Shown one piece after another: positions 25,161-39,472 of a stretch of 64,000 bases of DNA (position 1 is its first letter; each line of letters starts with the position of its first letter). This DNA is from Fistularia commersonii (lineage: Eukaryota > Chordata > Actinopteri > Syngnathiformes > Fistulariidae): NCBI GenBank assembly GCA_037954325.1, contig JBBMNZ010000067.1, forward strand, positions 248,001 through 312,000, in the 5' to 3' direction. The notes under the pieces were generated by a model, which was not told the DNA's origin, made no database searches, and was given only the letters and a program-made list of their open reading frames with translations. The translations under genes were made by a program, and so were the position numbers.

Positions 25161-26160
25161 GTTTAGGACAAGATTCTGCACAATATATGTCAAATTCAGT
25201 GAAATCCCATCACATGTTCAAAAGATATAGCCATTCGTTCAAAAATTGCTTATCTCACCAAGTTGAAGAGGTTTTGATTAAGAGCGGAAATAACTATTGA
25301 ATTTCATCAAGCTGGTTTCTGCTGTTGAAATATGTTGTTTAGGACATGATTCTGCACAATATATGTCAAATTCTTGTGAGCCCATTACAGGTTCAAAGGA
25401 TATAGCCATTCGTTCAAAACATGCTTATGAGACCGATTTGAAGCGTTTTTGATTAGGAGTGGATATAACTAATGAATTTCATCAAGCTGGTTCCTGCTGT
25501 TGAAATATGTTGTTTAGGACATGATTTTGCAAAAAATATGTCAAATTCAGTATAATCCTACGACAAGTTCAAAAGATATTGCCATTCGATCAAAAAGTGC
25601 TTATCTCACCGAGTTGAGCGTTTTTGATTCGGAGTAGAAATAACTAATGAATTTTATCAAGCTGGTTTCTGCTGTTGAAATATGTTGTTTAGGACATGAT
25701 TCTGCAGAAAAAATTTCAAATTCAGTGTAATCCAGCAACAAGATCAAACATATAGCCATTCTTGCAAATAATGCTTATCTCACCGAGTTGAAGCGTTTTT
25801 GTTTAGGAGTGGAAATAACTAATGAATTTCATCAAGCTGGTTTCTGCTGTTGAAATATGTTTTTTGGGATATGATTCTGCACAATATATGTCAAATTCAG
25901 TGTGATCCCATTAAAGGTTCAGAGGATATAGCCATTCTTTCAAAAAGGACTTATCTCACCGAGTTGAAGTGTTTTTGATTAGGAGTGGAAATAACTAATG
26001 GATATCATCAAGCTGGTTTCTGCTGTTGAAATATGTTGTTTATGACATAATTCTGCACAATATATGTCAAATTAAGTGTAATCCCTTCTCAAGTTCAAAA
26101 GATATAGCCATTCGTTCAAAAAGTACTTATATCACCGAGTTGAAGCGTTTTTGATTAGGA

Positions 26161-26680
26161 GTGGAAATAACTTTTGAATTTCATCAAGCTGGTTTCTGCT
26201 GTTGAAATATGTTGTTTAGGACATGATTCTGCACAATATATGTCAAATTCAGTGTAATCCCTTCATAGGTTCAAAAGATATCGCCATTCGTTCAAAAAGT
26301 ACTTATCTCACCGAGTTGATGCGTTTTTGGATTCGGAGTGGAAATAATCAATGAATTTCATCAAGCTGGTTTCTGCTCTTGAAATATGTTTTTTAGGATA
26401 TGATTCTGCACAATATATGTCAAATTTAGTGTAATCACATTACAGGTTCAAAAGACATAGCCATTCGTTCAAAAACTGCTTATCTTATCGGGTTGAAGCG
26501 TTTTTGATTGAAAGTGGAAATAACTAATGCATTTAATCAAGCTGGTTTCTGCTGTTGAAATATGTTGTTTAGGACATGATTCTGCAGAACACATGGCAAA
26601 TTCAGTGTAATCCAGCGACAAGATCAAAAGATATAGCCATTCGTGCAAAAAGTGCTTATCTCACCGAGTTGAAGCGTTTA
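26161..26680 (+). repeat. Class A segment copied from 1.0-1.5 kb
   Basis: Matches 1,003-1,522 at offset 25,158 (143 monomers). Shared features are CCTTCATAGG with GATATCGCC, GTTGATGCGTTTTTGG with an extra G, AATAATCAATG, AAAAGACATAGCC, and the CTGCAGAACACATG monomer. The match ends near TTGAAGC, where 1,525 has AATTTTGATTAGG and 26,681 has GTTTATTATTTGC. Confidence 0.8.
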
Positions 26681-29600
26681 TTATTTGCAGTGGAAATAAC
26701 TAATGAATTTCATCAAGCTGGTTTCTGACTTTTAAATATGTTGTTTAGGACATGATTTTGCACAATATATGTCCCATTCAGTGAAATCCCATCAAAAGTT
26801 CAAAAGATATAGCCTTTCGTTCAAAAAGTGCTTATCTCACCAAATTCAAGCGTTTTTGATTCGGAGTGGAAATAACCAGTGAATGTCATCAAGCTGGTTT
26901 CCGCTGTTGAAATAAGTTGTTTAGGACATGATTCTGCACAATATATGTCAAATTCAGTGTAATCCCATCACCAGTTCAAAAGATATAGCCATTCGTTCAA
27001 AAAAGGCTTATCTAACCGAGTTGAAGCGTTTTTGATTAGGAGTGGAAATAACTAATGAATTTCATCAAGCTGGTTTCTGCTGTTGAAATATGTTGTTTCG
27101 GACATGATTTTGCACAATATTTATCAAATTTAGTGTAATCCAGACACAAGTTCAAAAGATATAGCCATTCGATCAAAAAGTGCTTATCTCACCTAGTTGA
27201 AGCGTTTATTATTCGCAGTGGAAATAACTAATGAAAGAATCAAGATGCTTTCTGTTGTCTATATATGTTGTTCAGGACATGATTCTGCACAATATATGTC
27301 AACTTCAGTATAATCCCATCACAGGTTCAAAAGATATAGCCATTCCTTCAAAAAGTACTTAACTGACCGAGTTGAGACATTTCTGATGAGGAGTGGAAAT
27401 AACTAATGAATTTCATCAAGCTGGTTTCTGCTATTGAAATATGTTGTTTAGGACATGATTCTGCACAATAAATGTCATTTTCAGTCTACTCCAGCTACAA
27501 GTTCAAAAGATATAGCTATTCGATCCAAAAGAGCTTATCTCACCGAGTTGAAGCGTTTTTGATTCGGAGTGGAAATAACTAATGAATTTCATCAAACTGG
27601 TTTCTGCTGTTGAAATATGTTTTTCAGGATATGATTCTGCACAATATATGTCAAATATACTGTAATCATATCACAGGTTCAAAAGATAAAGCCATTCGTT
27701 CAAAAACTGCTTATCTTATCGGGTTGAAGCGTTTTTGATTAGGAGTGGAAATAACTAATGGATTTAATCCAGCTGGTTTCTGCTGTTGAAATATGTTGTT
27801 TAGGACAAGATTCTGCACTACACATGTCAAATTCAGTGTAATCCAGCGACAAGATCAAAAGATATAGCCATTCGTGCAAAAAGTGCTTATCTCACCGAGT
27901 TGAAGCGTTTTTGATTAGGAGTGGAAATAACTAATGTATTTGATCAATCTGGTTTCTGCTTTTGAAATATGTTGTTTAGGATATGATTCTGCACAATATA
28001 TGTCAAAGTCAGTGTGATCCCATTACAGGTTAAAAGGATATAGCCATTCATTCAAAAAGGACTTATCTCACCCAGTTGAAGCGTTTTTGATTAGGAGTAG
28101 AAATAACTTTTGAATTTCATCAAGCTGGTTTCTGCTGTTGAAATATGTTGTTTTTGACATGATTCTGCACAATATATGTCAAATTCAGTGAAATCCCATT
28201 ACAAGGTTCAAAGGATATAGCCATTCGTCCAAAAAGTACTTACGTCACCAAGTTTAAGAGGTTTTGATTAGTATTGGAAATAACCAATGAATTTTGTCAA
28301 GGTGGTTTCTGCTGTTGAAATATGTTGTTAGGTCAAGATTCTGCACAAAATATGTCATATTCAGAGATATCCCATCAAAAGTCCAAAAGATATAGCCATT
28401 CGTTCAAAAAGTGCTAGACTCACCGAGTTGAGACGTTTCTGATTAGGAGTGGAAATAACTAATGAATTTCATCAAGCTGGTTTCTGCTGTTGAAATATGT
28501 TGTTTAGGACATGATTCTGCACAATATATTTCAAATTCTTGTGAGCCCATTACAGGTTGAAAGGATATAGCCATTCGTTCAAAATGTTCTTATGAGACCG
28601 AGTTGAAGCGTTTTTGATTAGGAGTGCAAATAGCTAATGAATTCCATCAAACTGGTTCCTGCTGTTGAAATATGTTGTTTAGGACAAGATTCTGCACAAA
28701 ATATGTAAAAATTCAGTATAATCAAGCGACAAGTTCAAAAGATATAGCCATTCGATCAAAAAGTGCTTATCTCACCGAGTTGAAGCATTTTTGATTCGGA
28801 GTAAGAATAACTAATGAATTTCATCAAGCTGGTTTCTGCTGTTGAAATATGTTGTTTAGGACATGATTCTGCAGAAAATATTTAAAATTCAGTGTAATCC
28901 AGCGACAATATCAAAAGATATAGCCATTCGTGCAAATAATGCTTATCTCACCGAGTTGAAGCGTTTTTGTTTATGAGTGGAAATAATTATTGAATTTCAT
29001 CAAGCTGGTTTCTGCTGTTGAAATATGTTTTTTTGGATATGATTTTGCACAATATATGTCAAATTCAGTGTGATCCCATTACAGGTTCAAAGGATATAGC
29101 CATTCTTTCAAAAAGTACTTATCTCACCGAGTTGAAGCGTTTTTGATTAGGAGTGGAAATAACTTTTGAATTTCATCACGCTGGTTTTTGCTGTTGAAAT
29201 ATGTTGTTTAGGACATGATTCTGCACAATATATGTCAAATTCAGTGTAATCCCTTTTGTAGGTTAAAAAGATATCGCCATTCGTTCAAAAAGTACTTATC
29301 TCACCGAGTTGAAGCGTTTTTGATTCGGACTGGAAATAACTAATGAATTTCATCAAGCTGGTTTCTGCTCTTGAAATTTGTTTTTTAGGACATGATTCTG
29401 GACAATATATGTCAAATTCAGTGTAATCCCTTCACAAGTTCAAAAGATATAGCCATCTATTCAAAAAGGACTTATCTCACCGAGTTGAAGCGTTTTTGAT
29501 TAGGAGTGGAAATAACTAATGAATTTCATCAAGCTGGTATCTGCTCTTGAAATATGTTGTTTAGGACATGATTCTGGACAATATATGTCAAATTCAGTGT

Positions 29601-31399
29601 AATCCCTTCACAAGTTCAAAAGATATAGCCATTCGTTCAAAAAGTACTTATCTCACCGAGTTGAAGCGTTTTTGATTAGGAGTGGAAATAACTTTTGAAT
29701 TTCATCAAGCTGGTTTCTGCTGTTGAAATATGTTGTTTAGGACATGATTCTACACAATATATGTCAAATTCAGTGAAATCCCATTACAGGTTCAAAGGAT
29801 ATAGCCATTCGTCCAAAAAGTACTTATGTCACCAAGTAAAAGAGTTTTTGATTAGTATTGGAAATAACCAATTAATTTCGTCAAGGTGGTTTCTGCTGTT
29901 GAAATATGTTGTTAGGTCAAGATTCTGCACAATATATGTCATATTCAGAGATATCCCATCAAAAGTCCAAAAGATATAGCCATCGTTCAAAAAGTGCTTA
30001 ACTCACCGAGTTGAGACGTTTCTGATTAGGAGTGGAAATAACTAATGAATTTCATCACGCTGGTTTCTGCTGTTGAAATATGTTGTTTAGGACATGATTT
30101 TGCACAATATATGTCAACTTCAGTGTAATCCCTTTATAGGTTAAAAAGATATCGCCAATCGTTCAAAAAGTACTTATCTCACCGAGTTGAAGCGTTTTTG
30201 ATTAGGAGTGGAAAAAACTTTTGAATTTCATCACGCTGGTTTCTGCTGTTGAAAAATGTTGTTTAGGACATGATTCAGCACAATATATGTCAAATTCAGT
30301 ATAATCCCTTCATAGGTTCAAAATATATCGCCATTCGTTCAAAAAGTACTTATCTCACCGAGTTGAAGCGTTTTTGGATTCGGAGTGGAAATAATCAATG
30401 AATTTCATCAAGCTGGTTTCTGCTGTTGAAATATGTTTTTTAGGATATGATTCTGCACAATATATGTCAAATTCAGTGTAATCACATCACAGGTTCAAAA
30501 GATATAGCCATTCGTTCAAAAACTGCTTATCTTATCGGGTTGAAGCGTTTTTGATTAGGAATGGAAATAACTTATGGATTTAATCAAGCTGGTTTCTGCT
30601 GTTGAAATATGTTGTTAAGGACATGATTCTGCACAACACATGTCAAATTCTTTGTAATCCAGCGACAAGATCAAAATATATAGCCATTCGTGCAAAAAGT
30701 GCTTATCTCACCGAGTTGAAGCAATTTTGATTAGGAGTGGCAATAACTAATGAATTTTATCAAGTAGATTTCTACTGTTGAAATATGTTGTTTAGGACAT
30801 GATTCTGCACAATATATGTCAAATTCAGTGTAATCCCTTCACAAGTTCAAAAGATATAGCCATTTTTTCAAAAAGTGCTTATCTCACCAAGTTAATGCGT
30901 TTTTGATTAGGAGTGGAAATAACTAATGAATTTCATCAAGCTGGTTTCTGCTGTTGAAATATGTTGTTTGGGATATGATTCTGCACAATATATGTCAAAG
31001 TCAGTGTGATCCCTTCACATGTTCAAAAGATATAGCCATTCGTTCAAAAAGTACTTATCTTACCGATTTGAAGCGTTTTTGATTAGGAGTGGAAATAACT
31101 AATGAATTTCATCAAGCTGGTTACTGCTGTTGAAATATGTTGTTTAGGATATGATTATGCACAATATATGTCAAAGTCAGTGTGTTCCCATTACAGGTTC
31201 ATAGGATATAGCTATTCGTTCAAAAAGTACTTATCTCACCGAGTTGAAGCGTTTTTGATTCGGAGTGGAAATAACTAATGAATTTCATCAAGCTGGTTTC
31301 TGCTGTTGAAATATGTTGTTTAGGACATGATTCTGCACAATATATGTCAAATTCAGTATAATCCCATCACAGGTTCAAAAGATATCGCCATTCGTTCAA

Positions 31400-34300
31400 A
31401 AAGTGCTTATCTTATCGGGTTGAAGCATTTTCGATTAAGAGTGGAAATAACTAATGAATTTCACCAAGTTGGTTTTTGCTGTTGATATATGTTGTTTAGG
31501 ACATGATTCTGCACAATATATGTCAAATTCAGTGTAATCCAGCGACAAGTTCAAAAGATATAGCCATAATATCAAAAACTGCTTATCTTATCGAATTAAA
31601 TCGTTTTTGAGTTGGAGTGGAAATAACTCATGAATTTCATCATGCTGGTTTCTGCTGTTGATATATGTTGTTTAGGACATGATTCTGCACAATATATGTC
31701 AAATTCAGTGTAATCCAGATACAAGTTCAAAAGATATAGCCATAAGATCAAAAACTGCTTATCTTATCGAATTAAATCGTTTTTGAGTTGGAGTGGAAAT
31801 AACTCATGAATTTCATCATGCTTGTTTCTGCTGTTGATATATTTTGTTTAGGACATGATTCTGCAAAATATATGTCAAATTAAGTGTAATCCAGATACAA
31901 GATCAAAAGATATAGCCATAAGGTCAAAAAGTGCTTATCTTACCCAGGTTAAATCTTTTTAGAGTTAGAGTGGAAATAACTAATGAATTTCATCATTCTG
32001 GTTTTTGCTATTGATATATGTTGTTTAGGACATGATTCTGCAAAATATCTGTCAAATTTAGTGCAATCACATGACCGGTTTAAAAGATATCGCCATTCGT
32101 TCAAAAAGTGCTTATCTTATCGGGTTAAAGCATTTTTGAATAAGAGTGGAAAAAACTAATGAATTTCACTAACCTGGTTTCTGCTGTTGATATATGTTGT
32201 TTAGGACATGATTTTGGACAATATATGTCAAATTCAGTGTAATCCCATCACAGGTTCAAATTATATAGCCATTCGTTCAAAAAGTGCTTATCTCACCGAG
32301 GTTAAGCGTTTTTGATTAAGAGAGGAAATAACTAATGAATTTCATCAAGCCTGTTTCTGCTGTTGATAGATGTTGTATAGGACATGATTCTACACAATAT
32401 ATATCAAATTCAGTGTAATCCAGCGACTAGATCAAAAGATATAGCCATTCTATCAAAAACTGCTTATCTCACAGAGTTCAAGCGTTTTTGAGTTGGAGTG
32501 GAAATGACTAATGAATTTCATCAAGCTGCTTTTTGCTGTTGAAATTTGTTTTTTAGGAAATGATTCTGCACAATATATGTCAAATTCAGTGTAATCCAGC
32601 TACAAGTTCATAAGATATAGCCTTAAGGTCAAAAAGTGCTTATCTTACCGAGTTAAATCGTTGTTGAGTTGGAGTGGAAATAACTCATGAATTTCATCCA
32701 GCTGGTTTCTGCTGTTGATATATGTTGTTTAGGACATGATTAAGCACAATATATGTCAAATTTAGTTCAATCACATGACAGGTTCAAAAGATATAGCCAT
32801 TCGTTCAAAAAGTGCTTATCTTATCGGGTTGAAGCGTTTTCGATTAAGAGTGAAAATAACTAATGAATTTCACCAAGTTGGTTTTTGCTGTTGATATATG
32901 TTGTTTAGGACATGATTCTGCACAATATATGTCAAATTCAGTGTAATCCAGCGACAAGATCAAAAGATATAGCCATAATATCAAAAACTGCTTATCTTAT
33001 CGAATTAAATCGTTTTTGAGTTGGAGTGGAAATAACTCATGAATTTCATCATGCTGGTTTCTGCTGTTGATATATGTTGTTTAGGACATGATTCTGCACA
33101 ATATATGTCAAATTCAGTGTAATCCAGATACAAGTTCAAAAGATATAGCCATGAAGTCAAAAAGTGCTTATCTTACCCAGTTTAAATCTTTTTAGAGATA
33201 GAGTGGAAATAACTAATGAATTGCATCATACTGGTTTCTGCTGTTGATATATGTTGTTTAGGACATGATTCTGCAAAATATATGTCAAATTTAGTGTAAT
33301 CACATGACAGGTTTAAACGATATCGCCATTCGTTCAAAAAGTGCTTATCTTATCGGGTAAAAGCATTTTTGAATAAGAGTGGAAATAACTGATGGATTTC
33401 ATCAAGCTGGATTTTGCCGTTGAATTATGTTGTTTAGAACATGATTTTGCACAATATATGTCAAATTCAGTGTAATCCAGCGACAAGATCAAAAGATATA
33501 GCCATTCGTGCAAACAGTGCTTATCTCACCGATGTTGAAGCGTTTTTGATTAGGAGTGGAAATAACTAATGGATTTCATCAAGTTGGTTTCTACTCTTGA
33601 AATATGTTGTTTAGGACATGATTCTGCACAATATTTTTCAAATGTAGTGTAATCAAATCATAGGTTCATAAGATATAGCCATTCGTTCAAAAAGTGCTTA
33701 TCTTATCGGGTTGAAGCGTTTTCGATTAAGAATGGAAATAACTAATGAATTTCACCAAGTTGGTTTTTGCTGTTGATATATGTTGTTCAGGACATGATTC
33801 TGCACAATATATGTCAAATTCAGTGTAATCCAGCTACAAGTTCAAAAGATATAGCCATAAGATAAAAAACTGCTTATCTTATCGAATTAAATCGTTTTTG
33901 AGTTGGAGTGGAAATAACTCATGAATTTCATCCAGCTGGTTTCTGCTGTTGATATATGTTGTTTAGGACATGATTCTGCACAATATATATCAAATTCAGT
34001 GTAATCCAGATACAAGTTCAAAAGATAGAGCCATAAGGTCAAAAAGTACTTATCTTCCCTAGGTTAAATCTTTTTTGAGTTGCGGTGGAAATGACTAATG
34101 AATTTAGTCATGCTGGTTTCCTCTGTTGATATATGTTGTTCAGGACATGATTCTGCACAATATATGTCAAATTCAGTGTAATCCAGATACAAGTTCAAAA
34201 GATATAGCCATAAGGTCAAAAAGTGCTTATCTTACCTAGGTTAAATCTTTTTAGAGTTAGAGTGGAAATAACTAATGAATTTCGTCATTCTGGTTTTTGC

Positions 34301-35520
34301 TGTTGATATATGTTGTATAGGACATGATTCTGCAAAATATATGTCAAATTTAGTGTAATCACAACACCGGTTTAAAAGATATAGCCATTTGTTCAAAAAG
34401 TTCTTATCTTATCGGGTTAAAGCATTTTTGAATAAGAGTGGAAAAAACTAATGAATTTCACTAACCTGGTTTCTGCTGTTGATATATGTTGTTTAGGACA
34501 TGATTTTGCATAAATATATGTCAAATTCTGTGTCATCCAGGTACAAGTTCAAAAGATATAGCCATTTGTTCAAAAAGTGCTTCTCTCACCTAGTTGAAGC
34601 GTTTTTGATTAGGAGTGGAAATACCTAACGGATTTCATCAAGCTGGTTTTTGCCGTTGAATTATGTTGTTTAGAACATGATTTTGCACAAAATATGTCAA
34701 ATTCAGTGTAATCCAGCTACAAGATCAAAAGATATAGCCATTCGTGCAAAAAGTGCTTATCTCACCGAGTTGAAGCGTTTTTGATTAGGAGTGGAAATAA
34801 CTAATAAATTTCATCAAGTTTGTTTCTACTCTTAAAATCAGTTGTTTAGGACATGATTCTGCACAATATATGTCAAATTTAATGTGATCACATCATAGGT
34901 TCAAAAGATATAGCCATTCGTTCAAAAAGTGCTTATCTGATCGGGTTGAAGCGTTTTCGATTAAGAATGGAAATAACTAATGAATTTCACCAAGTTGGAT
35001 TTGCTGTTGATATATGTTGTTTAGGACATGATTCTGCACAATATATGTCAAATTCAGTGTAATCCAGATACGAGTTCAAAAGATATAGCCAAAAGGTCAA
35101 AGAGTGCTTATCTTACCGAGGTTAAATCTTTTTTGAGTTGGAATGGAAATAACTAATGAATTTCATCATTCTGGTTTCTGCTGTTTATATATGTTTTTTA
35201 GGACAAGATTTTGTACAATAAATGTCAAATTCAGTGTAATCCTGCTACAAGTTCAAAAAATATAGCCATTCGTTCAAAAAGTGCTTATCTTATCGAGTTA
35301 AATCGTTTTTGAGTTTGAGTGGAAATAACTAATGAATTTCATCATGCTGGTTTCTGCTGTTGATATATGTTGTTTAGGACATGATTCTGCACAATATATG
35401 TCAAATTCAGTGTAATCCAGCTACAAGTTCAAAAGTTATAGCCATAAGGTTAAAAAGGGCTTATCTTACCGAGGTTAAATCTTTTTTGATTAGGAGTGGA
35501 AATGACGAATGAATTTAGTC
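31400..35520 (+). repeat. Second class B block (about 23 monomers)
   Basis: An abrupt class A to class B switch at 31,400 occurs inside CCATTCGTTCAAAAAGTGC. Downstream matches 18,560 onwards (offset 12,845 at CATAATATC), and later parts match 19,489-20,150 (offset 13,902). It contains a fuller version of the partial copy at 19,257-19,860, retaining the CAAGCCTG, CGACTAGATC and GATTAAGCAC monomers. The monomer GTGTCATCCAGGTACAAG at 34,531 recurs at 53,028, 59,546 and 63,237. Confidence 0.86.
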
Positions 35521-38373
35521 ATGCTGGTTTCTGCTGTTGATATATGTTGTTCAGGACATGATTCTGCACAATATATGTCAAATTCAGTGTAATCCAGCGA
35601 CAAGATCAAAAAATATAGCCATTCATGCAAAAAGTGCTTATCTCACAGAGTTGAAGCGTTTTTTATTAGGTGTGGAAATAACTAAAGAATTTCATCAAGT
35701 TGGTTTCTACTGTTGAAATATGCTGTTTAGGACATGATTTTGTACAATATATGTCAAATTCAGTGTAATCCCATCACAGGTTCAAAAGATATAGCCATTC
35801 ATTCAAAAAGTGCTTATCTCACCGAGTTAACGCGTTTTTGATGAAGAGAGGAAATAACTATTGAATTTCACCAAGCCTGTTTCTTGTGTTGATAGATGTT
35901 GTGTAGGACATGATTCTGCACAATATATGTCAAATTCAGTGTAATCCAGCGACAAGATCAAAAGATATAGCCATTCGTTCAAAAACTGCTTATCTCTCCG
36001 AGTTGAAGCGTTTTTGAGTTGGAGTGGAAATTACTAATGAATTACAATATGCTGGTTTTTGCTGTTGATATATGTTTTTTAGGACATGATTCTGCACAAT
36101 ATATGTCAAATTCAGTGTAATCCAGCAACAAGTTAAAAGATATAGCCTTAAGGTCAAAAAGTGTTTATCTCACCGATGTTGAAGCGTTTTTGATTAGGAG
36201 TGGAAATAACTAATGGATTTCATCAAGTTGGTTTCTACTCTTGAAATATGTTGTTTAGGACATGATTCTGCACAATATTTTTCAAATTTAGTGTAATCAC
36301 ATCATAGGTTCAAAAGATATAGCCATTCGTTCAAAAAGTGCTTATCTTATCGGGTTGAAGCGTTTTCGATTAAGAATGGAAATAACCAATGAATTTCACC
36401 AAGTTGGTTTTTGCTGTTGATATATGTTGTTCAGGACATGATTCTGCACAATATATGTCAAATTCAGTGTAATCCAGCTACAAGTTCAAAAGATATAGCC
36501 ATAAGATAAAAAACTCCTTATCTTATCGAATTAAATTATTTTTGAGTTGGAGTGGAAATAACTCATGAATTTCATCCAGCTGGTTTCTGCTGTTGATATA
36601 TGTTGTTTAGGACATGATTCTGCACAATATATGTCAAATTCAGTGTAATCCAGATACAAGTTCAAAAGATAGAGCCATGAGGTCAAAAAGTGCTTATCTT
36701 ACCTAGGTTAAATCTTTTTAGAGTTAGAGTGGAAATAACTAATGAATTTTGTCATTCTGGTTTCTGCTGTTGATATATGTTGTATAGGACATGATTCTGC
36801 AAAATATATGTCAAATTTAGTGTAATCACATAACCGGTTTAAAAGATATAGCCATTTGTTCAAAAAGTGCTTATCTTATCGATTAAAGCATTTTTGAATA
36901 AGAGTGGAAAAAAACAATGAATTTCACTAACCTGGTTTCTGCTGTTGACATATGTTGTTTAGGACATGCTTTTGCACAAATATATGTCAAATTCAGTGTA
37001 ATCCAGCTACAAGTTCAAAAGATATAGCCATTCGTTCAAAAAGTGCTTATCTTATCGAGTCAAATCGTTTTTGAGTTTGAGTGGAAATAAGTAATGAATT
37101 TCTTCATGCTGGTTTCTTCTGTTGAAATATGTTGTTTAGGACATGATTCTGAACAATAATTTCAAATTCAGTGTAATCCAGCTACAAGTTCAAAAGATAT
37201 AGCCATAAGGTTAAAAAGTGCTTATCTTACCGAGGTTTAATCTTTTTTGAGGTGCGGTGGAAATGACTAATGAATTTAGTCATGCTGGTTTCCTCTGTTG
37301 ATATATGTTGTTCAGGACATGATTCTGCACAATGTATGTCAAATTCAGTGTAATCCAGATACAAGTTCAAAAGATATAGCCATAAGGTCAAAAAGTGCTT
37401 ATCTTACCTAGGTTAAATCTTTTTAGAGTTAGAGTGGAAATAACTAATGAATTTCGTCATTCTGGTTTCTGCTGTTGATATATGTTGTATAGGACATGAT
37501 TCTGCAAAATATATGTCAAATTTAGTGTAATCACAACACCGGTTTAAAACATATAGCCATTTGTTCAAAAAGTGCTTATCTTATCGGGTTAAAGCATTTT
37601 TGAATAAGAGTGGAAAAAACTAATGAATTTCACTAACCTGGTTTCTGCTGTTGAAATATGTTGTTTAGGACATGATTTTGCATAAATATATGTCAAATTC
37701 AGTGTAATCCAGCTACAAGTTCAAAAGATATAGCCATTTGTTCAAAAAGTGCTTATCTTATCGAGTCAACGCGTTTTTGATGAAGAGAGGAAATAACTAT
37801 TGAATTTCACCAAGCTTGTTTCTGGTGTTGATAGATGTTGTGTAGGACATGATTCTGCACAATATATGTCAAATTCAGTGTAATCGAGCTACAAGTTCAA
37901 AAGATATAGCCATAAGGTCAAAGAGTGCTTATCTTACCGAGGTTAAATCTTTTTTGAGTTGGAATGGAAATAACTAATGAATTTCATCATTCTGGTTTCT
38001 GCTGTTTATATATGTTGTTTAGGACATGATTAAGCACAATATATGTAAAATTTAGTGTAATCACATCACCGGTTTAAAAGATATAGCCATTCGTTCAAAA
38101 AGTGCGTATCTGATCGGGTTGAAGCGTTTTCGATTAAGAATGGAAATAACTAATGAATTTCACCAAGTTGTTTTTTGCTGTTCATATATCTTGTTCAGGA
38201 CATGATTCTGCACAATAAAAGTCAAATTCAGTGTAATCCAGCTACAAGTTCAAAAGATATAGCCATAAGATCAAAAACTGCTTATCTTATCGAATTAAAT
38301 CGTTTTTGAGTTGGAGTGGAAGTAACTCATGAATTTCATCATGCTGGTTTCTGCTGTTGATATATGTTGTTCA
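35521..38373 (+). repeat. B/C higher-order region, first unit (3.35 kb family)
   Basis: The marker CATTCATGCAAAAAGTGC with CACAGAG first appears here (35,620). The segment 36,131-38,373 recurs at 39,477-41,710 at an offset of 3,346 bp (19 monomers) with the same order of rare variants. These include GATGTTGAAGCG, GATAAAAAACTCC, CCTAGGTTAAATC, TATCGATTAAAGC, CACAACACCGG, and GTGCGTATCTGATCGGG. ACGCGT sites of the class C monomer first appear at 35,830. Confidence 0.86.
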
Positions 38374-38945
38374 GGACATGATTCTGCACAATATATGTCA
38401 AATTCAGTGTAATCCAGCGACAAGATCAAAAAATATAGCCATTCATGCAAAAAGTGCTTATCTCACAGAGTTGATGCGTTTTTGATTAGGTGTGGAAATA
38501 ACTAAAGAATTTCATCAAGTTGGTTTCTACTCTTGAAATATGCTGTTTAGGACATGATTTTGTACAATATATGTCAAATTCAGTGTAATCCCATCACAGG
38601 TTCAAAAGATATAGCCATTCATTCAAAAAGTGCTTATCTCAACGAGTTAACGCGTTTTTGATGAAGAGAGTAATAACTATTGAATTTCACCAAGCCTGTT
38701 TCTTGTGTTGATAGATGTTGTGTAGGACATGATTCTGCACAATATATGACAAATTCAGTGTAATCCAGCGACAAGATCAAAAGATATAGCCATTCGTTCA
38801 AAAACTGCTTATCTCACCGAGTTGAAGCGTTTTTGAGTTGGAGTGGAAATTACTAATGAATTACAATATGCTGGTTTTTGCTGTTGATATATGTTTTTTA
38901 GGACATGATTCTGCACAATATATGTCAAATTCAGTGTAATCCAGC
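38374..38945 (+). repeat. 527 bp 3-mer tandem duplication, copy 1
   Basis: Three monomers, namely CATTCATGC with TTGATGCG, then TTTTGTACAATATATG, then TTGTGTTGATAGATG with TATATGACAAATTC, are repeated immediately after at offset 527 (CCAGCGACAAG at 38,414 and 38,941). Both ends fall in TAGGACATGATTCTGCAC to AATCCAGC, the most conserved stretch of the monomer. This is the shortest clean higher-order repeat in the window. Confidence 0.88.
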
Positions 38946-39472
38946 GACAAGATCAAAAAATATAGCCATTCATGCAAAAAGTGCTTATCTCACAGAGTTG
39001 ATGCGTTTTTGATTAGGTGTGGAAATAACTAAAGAATTTCATCAAGTTGGTTTCTACTCTTGAAATATGCTGTTTAGGACATGATTTTGTACAATATATG
39101 TCAAATTCAGTGTAATCCCATCACAGGTTCAAAAGATATAGCCATTCATTCAAAAAGTGCTTATCTCAACGAGTTAACGCGTTTTTGATGAAGAGAGTAA
39201 TAACTATTGAATTTCACCAAGCCTGTTTCTTGTGTTGATAGATGTTGTGTAGGACATGATTCTGCACAATATATGACAAATTCAGTGTAATCCAGCGACA
39301 AGATCAAAAGATATAGCCATTCGTTCAAAAACTGCTTATCTCACCGAGTTGAAGCGTTTTTGAGTTGGAGTGGAAATTACTAATGAATTACAATATGCTG
39401 GTTTTTGCTGTTGATATATGTTTTTTAGGACATGATTCTGCACAATATATGTCAAATTCAGTGTAATCCAGC
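38901..39472 (+). repeat. 527 bp 3-mer tandem duplication, copy 2
   Basis: Copy of 38,374-38,945 at offset 527 with no difference that I noticed by eye in the shared part. The two spans overlap slightly because the junction lies in shared sequence. It shares the private variants TATATGACAAATTC and AGAGAGTAATAACTATTG (two bases lost from GAGAGGAAATAAC). Confidence 0.87.

Larger units (their letters stand above)
21111..31399 (+). repeat. Second class A block (about 58 monomers)
   Basis: The array switches from class B to class A through a hybrid monomer near 21,130-21,240 (CGACTAGATC, then CCATAAGGTC, then CACTAAGTTGAAGCG) and stays class A up to 31,399. Large parts match the first class A block: 26,161-26,680 with 1,003-1,522 (offset 25,158), 28,840-30,150 with 3,503-4,820 (offset 25,337), and 30,520-31,399 with 4,830-5,708 (offset 25,691). 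It also holds its own internal repeats. No inserted element or gene is visible. Confidence 0.88.
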
